Shown: positions 16,756 through 27,612, counted from the first letter of the stretch. The stretch: DNA of 64,000 nt from Acetobacteraceae bacterium (GCA_003164135.1 PLSD01000039.1:1-64000); one strand, 5' to 3'. The notes: generated from the letters alone by a model not told the origin. Numbers and translations: made by a program.

Positions 16756-17306
16756 GCCTTTGCGTGCAGCTTCACCCAGGCGGTGAACTTATCCATCCAC
16801 CCCTGCAAAAACGCCTTGCTTCCCGGCCCGATATTCCCCGCCTCGTCAAACAACCCGTCCTTGGCCTGAATAAATACCTCCGGCGCGCCGAGTGTCGGCA
16901 TATCCAGATAAGCCAGCACATTGCGCAAATGCTGCTGCGCCAGCGCGGTGCCAGTCGCGCCCGGAGACACCCCCAGCACGCCAGCCGGCTTGCCCGCCCA
17001 GCAGCTCTGCCCATACGGGCGCGAGCCATGATCAATCGCATTCTTCAGCACGCCGGGGATTGAGCGATTATACTCCGCGGTCACAAACAGCACCCCGCTC
17101 GCGCCCGCGACCTCGGCCTTCAACCGCTTCACCGAAGCTGCCTGATTCGCGTCGTCATCCTGGTTGTACAGCGGCAGGTCATCTATCCGCGCCGGGATGA
17201 ACGAAAAATCCGCTGGCGACAGCCGGGTCACACCGGTTGCAAGTTTGCGGTTGAATGATTCTTTGCGAAGGCTGCCGACAATAACAGCAATTTTATATTC
17301 GCCCAT
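16752..17306 (-). CDS. NADPH-dependent FMN reductase
   Basis: A 184-residue flavodoxin-fold reductase. The N-terminal VIVGSLRKESFNRKLA is the FMN phosphate loop, and FVTAEYNRSIPGVLKNAIDHGSR is the second flavin-contact block of ChrR/YieF-type enzymes, which reduce quinones, chromate or azo compounds with NAD(P)H and protect against oxidative stress. ATG 17306 is chosen because GGGGAG precedes it; a longer upstream reading adds 17 unrelated residues. Confidence 0.92.
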   Translation of the reverse strand: MGEYKIAVIVGSLRKESFNRKLATGVTRLSPADFSFIPARIDDLPLYNQDDDANQAASVKRLKAEVAGASGVLFVTAEYNRSIPGVLKNAIDHGSRPYGQSCWAGKPAGVLGVSPGATGTALAQQHLRNVLAYLDMPTLGAPEVFIQAKDGLFDEAGNIGPGSKAFLQGWMDKFTAWVKLHAKA

Positions 17307-17419
17307 AAAATACTCCCCGGATGACTGGAGGCAGGTTTGCGCCCAGGAAGCTAACATAGGTGCCCACGGCTACGGTGCTAAATACATGTAGGATTTTTCA
17401 TTCATCCCGGGTTTGCCGA

Positions 17420-17950
17420 TCAGCGCATTTTTGAAGGCAGCTTGATCGTCTCGCCATCCACGGCGAAGCTCCCATATCCCTGGTGATGAATGGTCCGGCG
17501 GTCCTTTTGCCCCGGATCAACCCAGGCATTCACCACCTCAAGGACAAATAAATTATATTTATTCACCATCCTGGTGTCGGTGACTTTGAGCTCCAGATTG
17601 GCCAAGCATTCGTCGATCAAAGGCGCCTCCACCTGCGCGGCTGGCACCGGCGTCAGCCCGAATTTGGTGAATTTATCCGTATCCTGCCCCGAACAATTAC
17701 CGATTTTCACCACTTGCGGTGCCAGGGCCACGCCAGGAATGGCGATTACACACTGTTTGGTAGCCCGCAGCGCCGCGAAACTGTAGTTGCCGCTGCTCAC
17801 CACACAGGAGATCAGCGGCGGCTCAAACTCCAGCATCATATGCCAGGACATGGTCATGACATTGGCCCGGCCGTTGTGGGAGGTGGTCAGCAGCACGACT
17901 GGCCCCGGTTCGATCAACGCGTATACTTTCGGCAGCGGTAAATTTCTCAT
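17420..17950 (-). CDS. Flavin reductase-like FMN-binding protein
   Basis: A 176-residue split-barrel flavin protein of the DIM6/NTAB group. Characteristic stretches are PVVLLTTSHNGRANVMTMSWHMML near the start and GNYSFAALRATKQCVIAIP. Such proteins bind FMN and often reduce flavin for unknown partners. It is upstream of the FMN reductase on the same strand, with 114 bases between them and no clear terminator, so they may be co-transcribed. Confidence 0.88.
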   Translation of the reverse strand: MRNLPLPKVYALIEPGPVVLLTTSHNGRANVMTMSWHMMLEFEPPLISCVVSSGNYSFAALRATKQCVIAIPGVALAPQVVKIGNCSGQDTDKFTKFGLTPVPAAQVEAPLIDECLANLELKVTDTRMVNKYNLFVLEVVNAWVDPGQKDRRTIHHQGYGSFAVDGETIKLPSKMR

Positions 17951-18024
17951 GGAAAACCCCCTTAAAGCCTATGCCACCAAGCCGGTAAGATGACGCGCGC
18001 CCGGCGCCGGGTTATGCTGTTTTA

Positions 18025-18432
18025 ATGAGTAGGCCATTTGATACGATCGCAATCTATTTTAACCCCCGGGGATTGCGCGCCCGGTTCGTTCTCCTGCTAC
18101 TGGGTATGACTTTGCCGGGTTGTTCAGTCCCGCCCGCCCAGCAACCACAACTCGATGCCACAGCATCCGCGCCCTCGCCCCTGGCTTTGCGCCAAGCCGA
18201 GGACAAAGGCTACGCAGCCGGTTATGCCGCTGGCGAACTGGCTCAGGCACTGCGCGACCGGGCGCGGGTGACAGACCAAGCGGCCAAACAAGTGCCACCG
18301 TCTGCCCCGGCGCAGACCCCGCCGCAACCGTTAATTCCACCTGCACCACCGCCGCCAATGCCACCGTTGCAGGACACCTTCAATCCGAGCGGCCCGGCCA
18401 AGCCTCTGGGAGGCTCAGCCGTTCCGTTCTAG
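18025..18432 (+). CDS. Proline-rich putative lipoprotein
   Basis: A 135-residue protein with a basic N-terminus, a hydrophobic segment (RFVLLLLGMTLPGC) and a lipobox-like LPGC, so Cys33 may be lipidated. A helical AEDKGYAAGYAAGELAQALRDRA segment follows, then a proline-rich tail (PPAPPPPMPP) that could span the periplasm. No family was recognised. It is convergent with the aldehyde dehydrogenase, whose stop is six bases away. Confidence 0.65.
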   Translation: MSRPFDTIAIYFNPRGLRARFVLLLLGMTLPGCSVPPAQQPQLDATASAPSPLALRQAEDKGYAAGYAAGELAQALRDRARVTDQAAKQVPPSAPAQTPPQPLIPPAPPPPMPPLQDTFNPSGPAKPLGGSAVPF

Positions 18433-18438
18433 TGCAGC

Positions 18439-19866
18439 TTAGTCGCCGTAGCCGACCATGCCTTTGATCTCCAGCATATCGTTCAGGCCAAAGTCGACGT
18501 ATTCGCGCCCGTTGCCGGACTGCTTGTAGCCACCGAAGGGCGAGAACAGATCCCAGTCCGGGTAGTTGATGTAAACACTGCCCGCCCGCATCTGCCGCGC
18601 CACGGCGCGCGCTTTCTCCAGGTCTTTGCTCTGCACGTAAGCCGCTAGGCCATAGACCGTGTCGTTGGCGATCTCGATCGCCTCTTCCAGCGTGTCATAC
18701 GGCAGGATGGACAGCACGGGGCCAAAAATTTCCTCGCGCGCGATGGTCATATTGCGGGTGACGTTGCCGAACACGGTCGGCTTCACGAAATAGCCGCCGC
18801 TCAGACCTTCCGGCCGGCCCAGCCCGCCGGCCGCCAGAGTCGCACCTTCATCGATACCGGCCTTGATCAACCGCTGCACCTTGTCGAACTGCACCTGGCT
18901 GACCAGCGGCCCGAGCACCGTACCATCGGCAAAGGCCGGTCCAACAGTCTGCTTGGAGGCTTCGTCCGCGGCAATGGCCAGTGCCTGGTCGTGCAGCGCG
19001 CGCGGCACCAGCATACGCGTCGCCGCGTCGCAGGACTGCCCGCTGTTGATGAAGCAGGCGCCAATCCCGCCCCGCACGGCCGCATCCAAATCCACATCGT
19101 CCAGCAGAATATTGGCTGACTTGCCGCCCAGCTCCTGCGCCACGCGCTTCACCGTATCGGCGGCGGCCTTCGCAACCAGAATGCCGGCACGGGTCGAGCC
19201 GGTGAAGGACATCATGTCCACATCAGGATGCTCGGCAAGCTTCTGGCCAACTGACGGCCCATCGCCGTTCACCATATTGAACACGCCCTTCGGCACGCCG
19301 GCCTCGTGCATGATCTCGGCGAAGATGATCGCGTTGATCGGCGCAACCTCGGAGGGCTTGAGCACCATCGTGTTGCCGCCGGCAATCGCCGGGGCAACTT
19401 TCGAGACAATCTGGTTCAGCGGCCAGTTCCACGGGGTAATCAGGCCGACCACGCCGATCGGCTCCTTCACCACCAGCGTGGTACCGCGCTTCTCGCTCCA
19501 TTCGAATTTCGGCAACGCCTCGATCAAAGCCTTGAAATGCGCCTGCCCAGCGGCGGCCTGCGCGTCCTTGGCAAAGCCGATCGGCGCGCCCATCTCATGC
19601 GCGCACGCATCGGCGATATCATTCATCCGGCGCTCATAAATCGCCAAACAGGTCTTCAGCAGCTCCAGCCGTTCCTTCGGCGTGGTGCGTGCAAACGACG
19701 GGAAAGCCGCTTTTGCAGCCGCCACAGCCTTGTTCACATCCGCGACGCTGCCCCCGGAAATTTCGGTGTAGGGCAGCCCCGTCGAAGGATCGATAACGGT
19801 GATGCGATTGGGCACCACCGGGTCAACCCAGGCGCCATCAATATAAAACTTCAGGTTATTGGACAT
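18439..19866 (-). CDS. NAD(P)-dependent aldehyde dehydrogenase
   Basis: A 475-residue ALDH superfamily enzyme oxidising an aldehyde to the acid. The substrate and cofactor motifs are present: TPWNWPLNQIV, KPSEVAP, GSTRAG, catalytic Glu245 in ELGGKSANI, catalytic Cys279 in INSGQSCDAATRM, and EEIFGPVLSI. The exact substrate is unclear; similarity of pattern is to betaine/aromatic aldehyde dehydrogenases. The ATG at 19866 has an AGGAG site; an upstream start would add 13 residues. Confidence 0.93.
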   Translation of the reverse strand: MSNNLKFYIDGAWVDPVVPNRITVIDPSTGLPYTEISGGSVADVNKAVAAAKAAFPSFARTTPKERLELLKTCLAIYERRMNDIADACAHEMGAPIGFAKDAQAAAGQAHFKALIEALPKFEWSEKRGTTLVVKEPIGVVGLITPWNWPLNQIVSKVAPAIAGGNTMVLKPSEVAPINAIIFAEIMHEAGVPKGVFNMVNGDGPSVGQKLAEHPDVDMMSFTGSTRAGILVAKAAADTVKRVAQELGGKSANILLDDVDLDAAVRGGIGACFINSGQSCDAATRMLVPRALHDQALAIAADEASKQTVGPAFADGTVLGPLVSQVQFDKVQRLIKAGIDEGATLAAGGLGRPEGLSGGYFVKPTVFGNVTRNMTIAREEIFGPVLSILPYDTLEEAIEIANDTVYGLAAYVQSKDLEKARAVARQMRAGSVYINYPDWDLFSPFGGYKQSGNGREYVDFGLNDMLEIKGMVGYGD

Positions 19867-19964
19867 TTGCTCTCCTGTGCCACTGCGGTGTGTTAAACAT
19901 GCCAAACAAAATAGCGGTTCGCGCCTCGCCTGCCATGCCGTGAATCTCGTCAGGAGTTTAGCAG

Positions 19965-20369
19965 ATGCAGCTCACCGGTGCTTGTCTTTGCAACGCAATC
20001 GCCTACGAATTTTCATGCACCGGCAACGAGGTCGCCGACTACTGCCATTGCCGCCAATGCCAGAAATCCAGCGGCGCCCCCATTCTCCCTTGGGTCCAGG
20101 TCCCCCCACAAAACTTCCGCATCACCCGCGGCCACGCCAAACCCTACGCCTCCTCAACCCACTCCACCCGCTGGTTCTGCCCGGATTGCGGCACGCCACT
20201 GTATATGACCGATCACGCCAACCGCTCGGTTGGAATCACGCTCGGCACACTGGACACTCCGAACGCCGTTCATCCAACCGTTCATGGCTGGGCGTCCGAG
20301 CGTTTGACTTGGTTTCAAATCACCGACGACCTGCCCCGGTATCCGCAGGCCCCGCCGTACGATTTGTAG
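19965..20369 (+). CDS. GFA-family zinc protein
   Basis: A 134-residue protein of the glutathione-dependent formaldehyde-activating (Gfa/CENP-V) family. Zinc ligands are GACLCNAIAYE, CHCRQCQK and FCPDCGTPLY. Family members may bind glutathione or small thiol adducts, though few are proven enzymes. It is divergent from the aldehyde dehydrogenase, which suggests but does not show a shared aldehyde-related role. Confidence 0.9.
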   Translation: MQLTGACLCNAIAYEFSCTGNEVADYCHCRQCQKSSGAPILPWVQVPPQNFRITRGHAKPYASSTHSTRWFCPDCGTPLYMTDHANRSVGITLGTLDTPNAVHPTVHGWASERLTWFQITDDLPRYPQAPPYDL

Positions 20370-20392
20370 GGCGGGGTGACCCGGGCCGGAGA

Positions 20393-22015
20393 CTAAGCCG
20401 CCGCGCGGATGGCGGCGGCCTTCACATCTTCGTCCACAAGGTCGGCAAACGTCGCAAAATTATCGACGAAGCGTTGCACCAGGCCTTTGGCGGCCACGTC
20501 ATAGGCGGCGCGGTCGGCCCAGGCGGTGCGCGGGTCGAGCACTTCGTCCGGCACGTTATTCACATGCACGGGGATTTGCAGCCCGAAGAACGGATCGGTG
20601 CGGTATTCGACGTTATCCAGCTCCCCGGCCAGGGCGGCGCGCAGCAGGGCGCGGGTGTGGGTGATGGACATGCGCTTGCCCACGCCGTAAGCGCCGCCGG
20701 TCCAGCCGGTATTCACCAGCCAGCAGGAGGCGCCGGTTTTAGCGATGAGCGCCTGCAGCAGCTTGCCGTACACCTGCGGATGACGGGGCAGGAATGGCGA
20801 GCCGAAGCAAGTGGAGAACGTCGCCTGCGGCTCGGAGCCCAGGCCCTTTTCGGTCCCGGCGACGCGCGCGGTGTATCCGGAGAGGAAGTGGTACATGGCC
20901 TGCGCCGGGTTGAGCTTGGAGATCGGCGGCAGCACGCCAAAAGCATCGGCGGTGAGCATGATGACGTTTTTAGGCGTCCCGCCGCGGCCGGAGAGTTCCA
21001 CATTGGGGATGAATTCCACCGGGTAGCAGGCGCGGGTGTTTTCCGTATAGGTCTGGTCGGTCAGGTCCAGGCGCCCGTGCGGATCGGCGACCACGTTCTC
21101 CAGCACGGTGCCAAAGCGATGCGCGGCGGCCCAGATTTCCGGCTCGTTCTTCTGGCTAAGGTCGATGACTTTGGCGTAGCAGCCGCCCTCGAAGTTGAAC
21201 ACGCCCTCCGGGCCCCAGCCGTGCTCGTCATCGCCGATCAGCCGGCGGGTCGGGTCGGAGGAGAGGGTGGTCTTGCCGGTGCCAGACAGGCCGAAGAAAA
21301 GTGCCGAGTCTTCCGCAGGGCCGATATTGGCCGAGCAATGCATCGGCAGCATGCTGCGTTCGGGCAGAATCCAGTTCATCACCGTGAAGATGGATTTCTT
21401 GATCTCGCCCGCATACTGCGTTCCGGCGATCACGATGGTTTTCTCGGCGAACGAGAGCACGATGGCGGAGGAGGAGTTCACGCCATCAATGGCCGGGTCG
21501 GCCTCGAAATCCGGGGCATGCAAAATCACGTAGTCGGGCACGAAACCGGGCAGGTCCTCCGCCGGCGGCCGGATGAACATGTTGCGGGCGAACAGTGCGT
21601 GCCAGGCACCTGTGGTAACCATGCGGATGCTGATCCGGTTGGCCGGATCGGCACCGGCGTACAGGTCCTGCGTGAATAACTCGCGGCCCTGCAAATATGC
21701 CTGCACGCGCGACTTCAGGGTCGCGAACTTATCCTCGGGCAGCTTCTGGTTAACCTTGCCCCACCAGACATTTTCGGTGGTGGAGGGCTCGTCGACGACA
21801 AACTTATCCCCAACCGAGCGCCCGGTATGCACGCCGGTACGCACGATGACGGCACCGTGGGCTGAAAGACGTCCTTCGTTTTTGCGCAAGGAATGGGCCA
21901 CCAGGGCCGGAGCGGTCAGGTTGGCATGCAGAGCGGCGGCAACGCGCACACCCGTACCGGCGAGGGGGACAGCGTCCCGGAGATTGGCGAGGTCGGTCAT
22001 GTGGGGCACGGTCAA
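20393..22015 (-). CDS. pckA: ATP-dependent phosphoenolpyruvate carboxykinase
   Basis: A 540-residue gluconeogenic enzyme converting oxaloacetate and ATP to PEP, CO2 and ADP. The kinase loop GLSGTGKTTLS and the metal/PEP block LIGDDEHGW are present, as is FNFEGGCYAKVIDL. A Shine-Dalgarno GAGG lies correctly spaced before TTG 22015, so I kept that start; ATG 22000 would give 535 residues. Position next to chvI-chvG is conserved in alphaproteobacteria, where ChvGI influences pckA; with acs in this window it supports growth on acetate and organic acids. Confidence 0.95.
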   Translation of the reverse strand: MTVPHMTDLANLRDAVPLAGTGVRVAAALHANLTAPALVAHSLRKNEGRLSAHGAVIVRTGVHTGRSVGDKFVVDEPSTTENVWWGKVNQKLPEDKFATLKSRVQAYLQGRELFTQDLYAGADPANRISIRMVTTGAWHALFARNMFIRPPAEDLPGFVPDYVILHAPDFEADPAIDGVNSSSAIVLSFAEKTIVIAGTQYAGEIKKSIFTVMNWILPERSMLPMHCSANIGPAEDSALFFGLSGTGKTTLSSDPTRRLIGDDEHGWGPEGVFNFEGGCYAKVIDLSQKNEPEIWAAAHRFGTVLENVVADPHGRLDLTDQTYTENTRACYPVEFIPNVELSGRGGTPKNVIMLTADAFGVLPPISKLNPAQAMYHFLSGYTARVAGTEKGLGSEPQATFSTCFGSPFLPRHPQVYGKLLQALIAKTGASCWLVNTGWTGGAYGVGKRMSITHTRALLRAALAGELDNVEYRTDPFFGLQIPVHVNNVPDEVLDPRTAWADRAAYDVAAKGLVQRFVDNFATFADLVDEDVKAAAIRAAA

Positions 22016-22070
22016 ATCTTTCCTCTACGGCTGAAACTCTGACCCTTCATAAGCAGCCGCTTCCCGCGTA

Positions 22071-22574
22071 TCAACCGGAAGTATTCTCCAGAAGGCGATT
22101 AATTTCATGTTGCAATGCAGCGATCTGTAGCCGGGCCGCCGCGGCAAAACCGCCTACGTAATGCGCATCGCTCACCGCCAGCCGCCAGAGGTGAAAATCC
22201 ACGAAACCCACGTACTGGCTGGCGTAGGGATGCGCCCGCAAAAACCGCGCCCGGGCGTTGGCATCCGCATCCGCGTCATCGCTGAGCAGCTCCGCGGTGC
22301 CGGAGAGTAGCAGCCGGGGTGCGGTTTGCGGGTTGTCATCCACCGGCGCGCCGGTCACCAGCAGGGCGCAGGCCGGGTTGGCGCGCAGGTTCCTGGTATG
22401 CGCGGCCAGGTCAGAGAGCAGCAAAATCGGCGCCCCGCCGGCATCCAGCGCCGGTGTCACCAGCGCCGCATGCGGCAAACCGGCGGCGGTTGTGCTCGCC
22501 AGCGTGCCACTGCGCGCGGCGGCCAGCAGCGCCGCCGCCTCCCGGTAAAAATTACGCTCTTGATTTGCTGCCAT
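22071..22574 (-). CDS. Pyridoxamine 5'-phosphate oxidase-like (HugZ-type) protein
   Basis: A 167-residue split-barrel flavin- or heme-binding protein. The N-terminal EAAALLAAARSGTLASTTAAG and PHAALVTPALDAGGAPILLLSDLAAHTRNL are typical of HugZ/HutZ-like PNPOx proteins; the C-terminus retains FVDFHLWRLAVSDAHYVGGF. HutZ proteins act in heme use, but no heme transport genes are near, so the role is open. The ATG at 22574 is divergent from chvI, about 60 bases apart. Confidence 0.85.
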   Translation of the reverse strand: MAANQERNFYREAAALLAAARSGTLASTTAAGLPHAALVTPALDAGGAPILLLSDLAAHTRNLRANPACALLVTGAPVDDNPQTAPRLLLSGTAELLSDDADADANARARFLRAHPYASQYVGFVDFHLWRLAVSDAHYVGGFAAAARLQIAALQHEINRLLENTSG

Positions 22575-22633
22575 AATCCGGTCACTCCCTCGGTGCACTT
22601 GACACTTATGTCCGCAAATATGAGTCCCACCCG

Positions 22634-23335
22634 ATGAAATATACAATCGCCCTTGTCGACGACGACCGGAACATCCTCACCTCAGTCTCCATGACGCTGG
22701 AGCAGGAAGGGTTCGACGTGCGGACTTTCACTGATGGAGAGTCGGCATTGCAGGCGCTCCTCGCCAAACCGGCCGACCTCGCGGTGCTGGACATTAAAAT
22801 GCCCCGCATGGACGGCATGGAGCTGCTGCAAAAACTGCGCGTGCGTACGGCGATGCCGGTGATCTTCCTCACCAGCAAGGACGATGAGCTGGACGAGCTG
22901 ATGGGCCTGCGCCTGGGCGCCGACGATTACATCACCAAGCCGTTCAGCCAGCGCTTGCTGCTGGAGCGCATCCGCGCCCTGCTACGCCGTAACGAGGCCT
23001 CCAAGGCCGAGGGTTCCGGCGCCGCCCCCGCCGCCGTGCTCACGCGCGGCCACCTCACGCTGGACGAAACCAAGCACCAGTGCCTCTGGAAGGGGAAGGA
23101 CATCCAGCTCACCGTGACTGAGTTCCTGCTGGTTAAAGCCCTGGCGCAGCGCCCCGGCATGGTAAAGTCGCGTGACCAGCTGATTGACGCGGCCTACGGC
23201 GAGAATGTATATGTGGACGACCGCACCATCGACAGCCACGTGAAGCGCCTGCGCAAGAAGTTCCGCAACGAGGACGGCGAGTTCGACCAGATCGAGACGC
23301 TCTACGGGATCGGCTACCGCTACAAGGAAGCGTAA
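22634..23335 (+). CDS. chvI: ChvI-type OmpR-family response regulator
   Basis: This 233-residue regulator has a receiver domain (acidic pocket VDDD at 8-11, phospho-acceptor Asp53 in VLDIKMP, Lys in ITKPFS) and a C-terminal winged helix ([26 protein letters not shown]). ChvI with ChvG senses acid and envelope stress in alphaproteobacteria and controls surface polysaccharide, motility and central carbon genes. The kinase gene follows by 33 bases, and pckA lies just upstream, the conserved setting. Confidence 0.93.
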   Translation: MKYTIALVDDDRNILTSVSMTLEQEGFDVRTFTDGESALQALLAKPADLAVLDIKMPRMDGMELLQKLRVRTAMPVIFLTSKDDELDELMGLRLGADDYITKPFSQRLLLERIRALLRRNEASKAEGSGAAPAAVLTRGHLTLDETKHQCLWKGKDIQLTVTEFLLVKALAQRPGMVKSRDQLIDAAYGENVYVDDRTIDSHVKRLRKKFRNEDGEFDQIETLYGIGYRYKEA

Positions 23336-23368
23336 TTTGGCCCCCTTCCGGTCGGGTAGCCCCGCATA

Positions 23369-25003
23369 ATGACGCAAAAAAAGCCCCGCCTGTCGCGTCT
23401 GCTGCGCGACATCCTGCTGGTTAACCTGCTCCCCCTGGCGCTGATTTTCGCCGCGTTGTTTTACCTGGACCAGTACCAGCAAGGCCTGCTCAGCGCCGAG
23501 GTCTCCGCTTTGCGCGAACAGGCCCGCATCTACGCCGGCGCGCTGGCGCAAACCGCCGTGCAGGAAAACAGCAGCGGCGCCACCATCAACCCGGACCTGG
23601 CCGCGCCGCTGCTCTACCAGCTCACCGAGCCAACACCTAACGCGCAGGCGCTTATCTACGGGCCGGATGGCGAGTTGATCGCCAATTCCCGTGTGCACCC
23701 CGGCCCAGGCGGGGTGATTATCACCGAACCGCTGTCCGCGCCGCCGCCGCCGGGCTTTTTCTCCCGCGTGATCGGCTTCATGTACGATCATTTGTTAGGT
23801 TCCGTGGCTGGCCAGAACGATGAATCCGGGCTGGTAGGCTCCGGCGCCGGGGAAGACCCCGCCACGTTGGGCTGGCAGCCTGACGCGCGCGAGGCCCTGC
23901 AACTGACCAGCGCCTCCCCGGACCAGGAGGCCCCGCCCTTCGTGCGCAGGGAGAAACAGGGTGAGCTTCTCATCACCGTCGCCGAGCCGATCGTTAGCAG
24001 CCAGCAGAATGTAGGCACCGTCCTGCTGACTCGCGGTGCTGATGAAGTAGACAGCGCCGTGCTGGCGGTGCGGATTTCCATCCTCGGCCTGTTTGCCCTG
24101 GCACTTGGCCTCACCGTCATCGTCTCCTTCTACCTAGCCCGCACCATCGCCAGCCCGATCCTGCGCCTGGCCAACGCCGCCGCGCTGATGCGCGAGGGCC
24201 GTGCGCGCACCCAGGCGCTGCCGGAGAGCATTACCGACCGCAACGACGAAATCGGCACCCTCGCCCGCGCGCTGGACGGCTCGGCCAAAGCCCTGTGGGC
24301 CCGCATGGACGCCATCGAGCAATTCGCCGCCGACGTCAGTCACGAAATCAAAAACCCGCTCTCCTCCATCCGCTCGGCCATCGAAACCCTGAGCCGCGTC
24401 GAGGACCCCACCCGCGCCGCCCGCCTGCTCGCCATCATCACCCAGGACGTTGCGCGGCTGGACCGCCTGATCACCGATATTTCGGACTCCTCGCGCCTGG
24501 ATTCCGAACTTTCCCGCAGCAAAATGGAAATCGTCGACATGGCGCGCATCCTCGCCACGCTGGCCGAAATCCATGACGCGACCCGCAAGGAAAACGGCCC
24601 CTACGTGCTGGTCGACGCCCCGGCGGTCGGCCTCTTCGTGCGGGGCGCTGAAAGCCGGCTGGTGCAGGTGCTGCGCAACCTCATTGGCAACGCCATTTCC
24701 TTCAGCCCGGCCAACGGCAAAATCTGGCTCCGCGGCCGCGAAACCGGCGGCATCGTCGAATTGTCGGTGGAGGATGAAGGCCCAGGCATTCCCGATGCCA
24801 AACTCGACGGCATTTTTGACCGTTTCTATTCCGAGCGCCCGCAGAGCGAGCAGTTCGGCAGCCATTCCGGCCTCGGCCTCTCCATTTCCCGGCAGATCGT
24901 GGAAGCGCACCAGGGCCGCATTTCCGCCGAGAACCGCCGCAACGAGGAAGGTGCGATTATCGGCGCCCGCTTTGTGATAAGATTGCCAAAAGCCGAAGGG
25001 TAA
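23369..25003 (+). CDS. chvG: ChvG-type sensor histidine kinase
   Basis: A 544-residue membrane kinase: N-terminal helix ([20 protein letters not shown]), a periplasmic domain of about 200 residues, second helix ([20 protein letters not shown]), HAMP linker, HisKA with His325 in [16 protein letters not shown], and an ATPase domain with [16 protein letters not shown] and [12 protein letters not shown]. In relatives the periplasmic domain is held off by ExoR and released at low pH; no exoR is in the window. It is co-transcribed with chvI. Confidence 0.93.
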   Translation: MTQKKPRLSRLLRDILLVNLLPLALIFAALFYLDQYQQGLLSAEVSALREQARIYAGALAQTAVQENSSGATINPDLAAPLLYQLTEPTPNAQALIYGPDGELIANSRVHPGPGGVIITEPLSAPPPPGFFSRVIGFMYDHLLGSVAGQNDESGLVGSGAGEDPATLGWQPDAREALQLTSASPDQEAPPFVRREKQGELLITVAEPIVSSQQNVGTVLLTRGADEVDSAVLAVRISILGLFALALGLTVIVSFYLARTIASPILRLANAAALMREGRARTQALPESITDRNDEIGTLARALDGSAKALWARMDAIEQFAADVSHEIKNPLSSIRSAIETLSRVEDPTRAARLLAIITQDVARLDRLITDISDSSRLDSELSRSKMEIVDMARILATLAEIHDATRKENGPYVLVDAPAVGLFVRGAESRLVQVLRNLIGNAISFSPANGKIWLRGRETGGIVELSVEDEGPGIPDAKLDGIFDRFYSERPQSEQFGSHSGLGLSISRQIVEAHQGRISAENRRNEEGAIIGARFVIRLPKAEG

Positions 25004-25007
25004 GAAA

Positions 25008-25631
25008 ATGGTAACCGTAATCGACCATCCGCTGGTGCAGCACAAGCTGACGCTGCTGCGGAAAAAGGAAACCACCACCGGCGATTTCCGCAGGCTATGC
25101 CGCGAGATTTCGCTCCTCCTGGGTTACGAGGTATTGCGCGACCTGCCGCTGGAGCCGATCACCATCGAGACCCCGCTGGAGCAAATGCAAGCGGTGCAGG
25201 TCTCCGGCAAAAAACTCTGTTTCATCTCGGTATTACGCGCCGGTGCCGGCATCCTCGACGGCATCCTCGACCTCGTCCCCGCCGCCCGCATCGGCCATGT
25301 CGGTCTCTACCGCGACCACGACACCCACAAACCGGTAAAATACTATTTTAAGGTCCCCGAGGACATGGCATCGCGCCTATGCATCGTCGTGGACCCGATG
25401 CTGGCAACGGGCCATTCCGCCGCCGCCGCCGTGACCATGTTGAAGGAAGCCGGCGCCAAAAATATCAAATTCGTCTGCCTGCTGGCCGCCCCCGAGGGTG
25501 TGGCCGCATTCGAGGCCGCACACCCGGACGTTCCGGTCTTTGCCGCGGCGGTGGACCGGGAACTGGACGCCAACGCCTACATCCGGCCGGGTCTGGGCGA
25601 CGCGGGCGACAGGCTTTTTGGGACGAAGTAG
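25008..25631 (+). CDS. upp: Uracil phosphoribosyltransferase
   Basis: The 207-residue salvage enzyme makes UMP from uracil and PRPP. The PRPP loop is [16 protein letters not shown], the uracil-binding end is [15 protein letters not shown], and [13 protein letters not shown] is conserved. It starts five bases after chvG and so probably shares its transcript, an unusual neighbour for chvG. A perfect palindrome directly after its stop should terminate transcription. Confidence 0.95.
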   Translation: MVTVIDHPLVQHKLTLLRKKETTTGDFRRLCREISLLLGYEVLRDLPLEPITIETPLEQMQAVQVSGKKLCFISVLRAGAGILDGILDLVPAARIGHVGLYRDHDTHKPVKYYFKVPEDMASRLCIVVDPMLATGHSAAAAVTMLKEAGAKNIKFVCLLAAPEGVAAFEAAHPDVPVFAAAVDRELDANAYIRPGLGDAGDRLFGTK

Positions 25632-25633
25632 GC

Positions 25634-25672
25634 AGTAAGGCCAGAGGGGCGTTCCCCCCCTCTGGCCTTACT
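25634..25672. repeat. Palindromic repeat element, copy B (bidirectional terminator)
   Basis: AGTAAGGCCAGAGGGG (25634-25649) and its exact complement (25657-25672) form a perfect 16-pair stem with a seven-base loop. It fills the gap between the convergent upp and acs genes. A T-rich stretch (TTTCCTTTA) follows on the plus strand. The stem shares the GTAAGGCCA-GGGGC core with copies A, C and D. Confidence 0.85.
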
Positions 25673-25677
25673 TTCCT

Positions 25678-27612
25678 TTACCCCGCCCGGTTATCCACCA
25701 AATCGGTCACCACGCCCGGATCCGCCAGCGTTGACGTATCGCCCAGGCTATCCGTCTCATTGGCGGCAATCTTGCGCAAAATCCGGCGCATGATCTTGCC
25801 TGAACGGGTTTTCGGCAGGCCCGGCGCCCATTGGATCACATCCGGTGCGGCAATCGGCCCAATTTCCTTGCGCACCCAACCAACGAGTTCCTTGCGCAAT
25901 TCTTCGGTCGGCTCCGCATCCGCCACCAGCGTTACGTAAGCGTAAATGCCCTGGCCCTTAATGTCATGCGGGAAGCCCACCACGGCGGCTTCCGCCACTT
26001 TCGGGTGCAACACCAGCGCCGATTCCACTTCCGCCGTCCCCATGCGGTGCCCAGAAACGTTAATCACGTCATCCACGCGGCCAGTGATCCAGAAATAACC
26101 GTCGGCATCGCGGCGCGCGCCGTCACCCGTAAAATACAGGCCTTTGAAGGTGGAAAAATACGTTTGCACAAAGCGCGCATGGTCACCGAAGACAGTGCGC
26201 ATCTGCCCCGGCCAGCTATCGGCGATGCACAAATTGCCTTCGGTCGCCCCATGCAGCCGGTGGCCTTCGCCATCCACCAGGACGGGGAACACGCCCGGCA
26301 GCGGCAGCGTCGCCGAGCCCGGCTTTTGCGCAATCGCGCCGGGCAGGGGGGAGATGAGAATGCCCCCGGTCTCCGTCTGCCACCAGGTATCGACGATCGG
26401 GCAACGGTTGTCGCCGACCACGCGGTAGTACCAGTTCCACGCCTCGGGGTTGATAGGCTCGCCCACCGAACCCAGAATCCGCAACGATTTACGCGAGGTC
26501 TTCTTCACCGGCCCCTCGCCGTCGCGCATCAGCGCGCGGATCGCGGTCGGCGCGGTGTAGAATATATTCACCTGATGCTTGTCGATGACCTGCCAGAATC
26601 GCGAGGTGTCCGGGTAGTTGGGGATACCCTCGAACATCAGCGTGGTGGCGCCGTTGGCGAGCGGCCCGTACACAATATAAGTGTGCCCGGTGACCCAGCC
26701 GACGTCGGCGGTGCACCAGTACACCTCGCCCGGATGGTAATCGAACACGTATTCATGCGTGAAGCTCGCCCACACCATGTAGCCGCCGGTGGTATGCAGC
26801 ACGCCCTTCGGCTTGCCGGTCGAGCCTGAAGTATACAGGATAAATAGCGGATCTTCCGCATTCATTTCGGCGGCGGCATGCACCGGTGAGGCAGCGGCGG
26901 TCACATCCTCGTACCACATATCCCGCCCGGCCTGCATGTCCACGGCGCCGCCGGTGGCCTTCACCACGATCACGGTATTTATCGTCGGGCAGCTCTTCAG
27001 CGCCTCGTCGGCATTCAGCTTCAGCGCCACCTTGCGCCCGCCGCGCCGGCCTTCATCGGCGGTAATCAGCGCCACCGAGCCGCAATCCTGAATGCGGTTG
27101 GCCAGAGAGTCCGGCGAGAACCCGCCGAACACCACAGAGTGGATCGCGCCGATCCGCGCGCAGGCCAGTAGCGCCACCGCTGCTTCCACGATCATGGGCA
27201 GATACACGGTAACCACATCGCCTTTTTTCACGCCTTGCGCGGTCAGCGCATTGGCCAGCCGGCAGACCTGTTCATGCAATTCGCTGTAGGTGACCTTTTT
27301 GGAGGAATTCGGGTCATCACCCTCCCAGATGATTGCCACCTGATCGCCGCGCTCGGCGAGGTGCCGGTCCAGGCAATTGGCGGAGGCGTTCAGCGTGCCG
27401 TCCTCGAACCATTTGATCGAGACATCGCCGGTGAAATTTGTGTTTTTGATCTTCGTCGGCGACTTGATCCAGTCAATGCGCTTGCATTCCTCGGCCCAGA
27501 ATTCATCCGGCGCGGCCGCCGCCCGTTCGGTCATGTCGTCATAGCGTGCCCGTGGCATCAGCGCCGCAGCCGCAATCTCTGGTTTCACCGGCACAATATC
27601 CGTATCCGACAT
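25678..27612 (-). CDS. acs: Acetyl-CoA synthetase
   Basis: The 644-residue AMP-forming enzyme activates acetate to acetyl-CoA. The adenylate loop [14 protein letters not shown], the WWQTETGG core and the C-terminal [15 protein letters not shown] with the lysine that is acetylated in regulated Acs proteins are all present. Length and architecture are standard. GGAGG precedes the ATG. With pckA and the ScfR-like regulator it suggests acetate or other short organic acids as carbon sources. Confidence 0.96.
   Translation of the reverse strand: MSDTDIVPVKPEIAAAALMPRARYDDMTERAAAAPDEFWAEECKRIDWIKSPTKIKNTNFTGDVSIKWFEDGTLNASANCLDRHLAERGDQVAIIWEGDDPNSSKKVTYSELHEQVCRLANALTAQGVKKGDVVTVYLPMIVEAAVALLACARIGAIHSVVFGGFSPDSLANRIQDCGSVALITADEGRRGGRKVALKLNADEALKSCPTINTVIVVKATGGAVDMQAGRDMWYEDVTAAASPVHAAAEMNAEDPLFILYTSGSTGKPKGVLHTTGGYMVWASFTHEYVFDYHPGEVYWCTADVGWVTGHTYIVYGPLANGATTLMFEGIPNYPDTSRFWQVIDKHQVNIFYTAPTAIRALMRDGEGPVKKTSRKSLRILGSVGEPINPEAWNWYYRVVGDNRCPIVDTWWQTETGGILISPLPGAIAQKPGSATLPLPGVFPVLVDGEGHRLHGATEGNLCIADSWPGQMRTVFGDHARFVQTYFSTFKGLYFTGDGARRDADGYFWITGRVDDVINVSGHRMGTAEVESALVLHPKVAEAAVVGFPHDIKGQGIYAYVTLVADAEPTEELRKELVGWVRKEIGPIAAPDVIQWAPGLPKTRSGKIMRRILRKIAANETDSLGDTSTLADPGVVTDLVDNRAG

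Noticed and set aside
19859..21679. 606-codon open frame on the plus strand, antisense to pckA
   Set aside because: It is the mirror of a GC-rich gene, its translation shows no family pattern, and pckA on the other strand is unmistakable.
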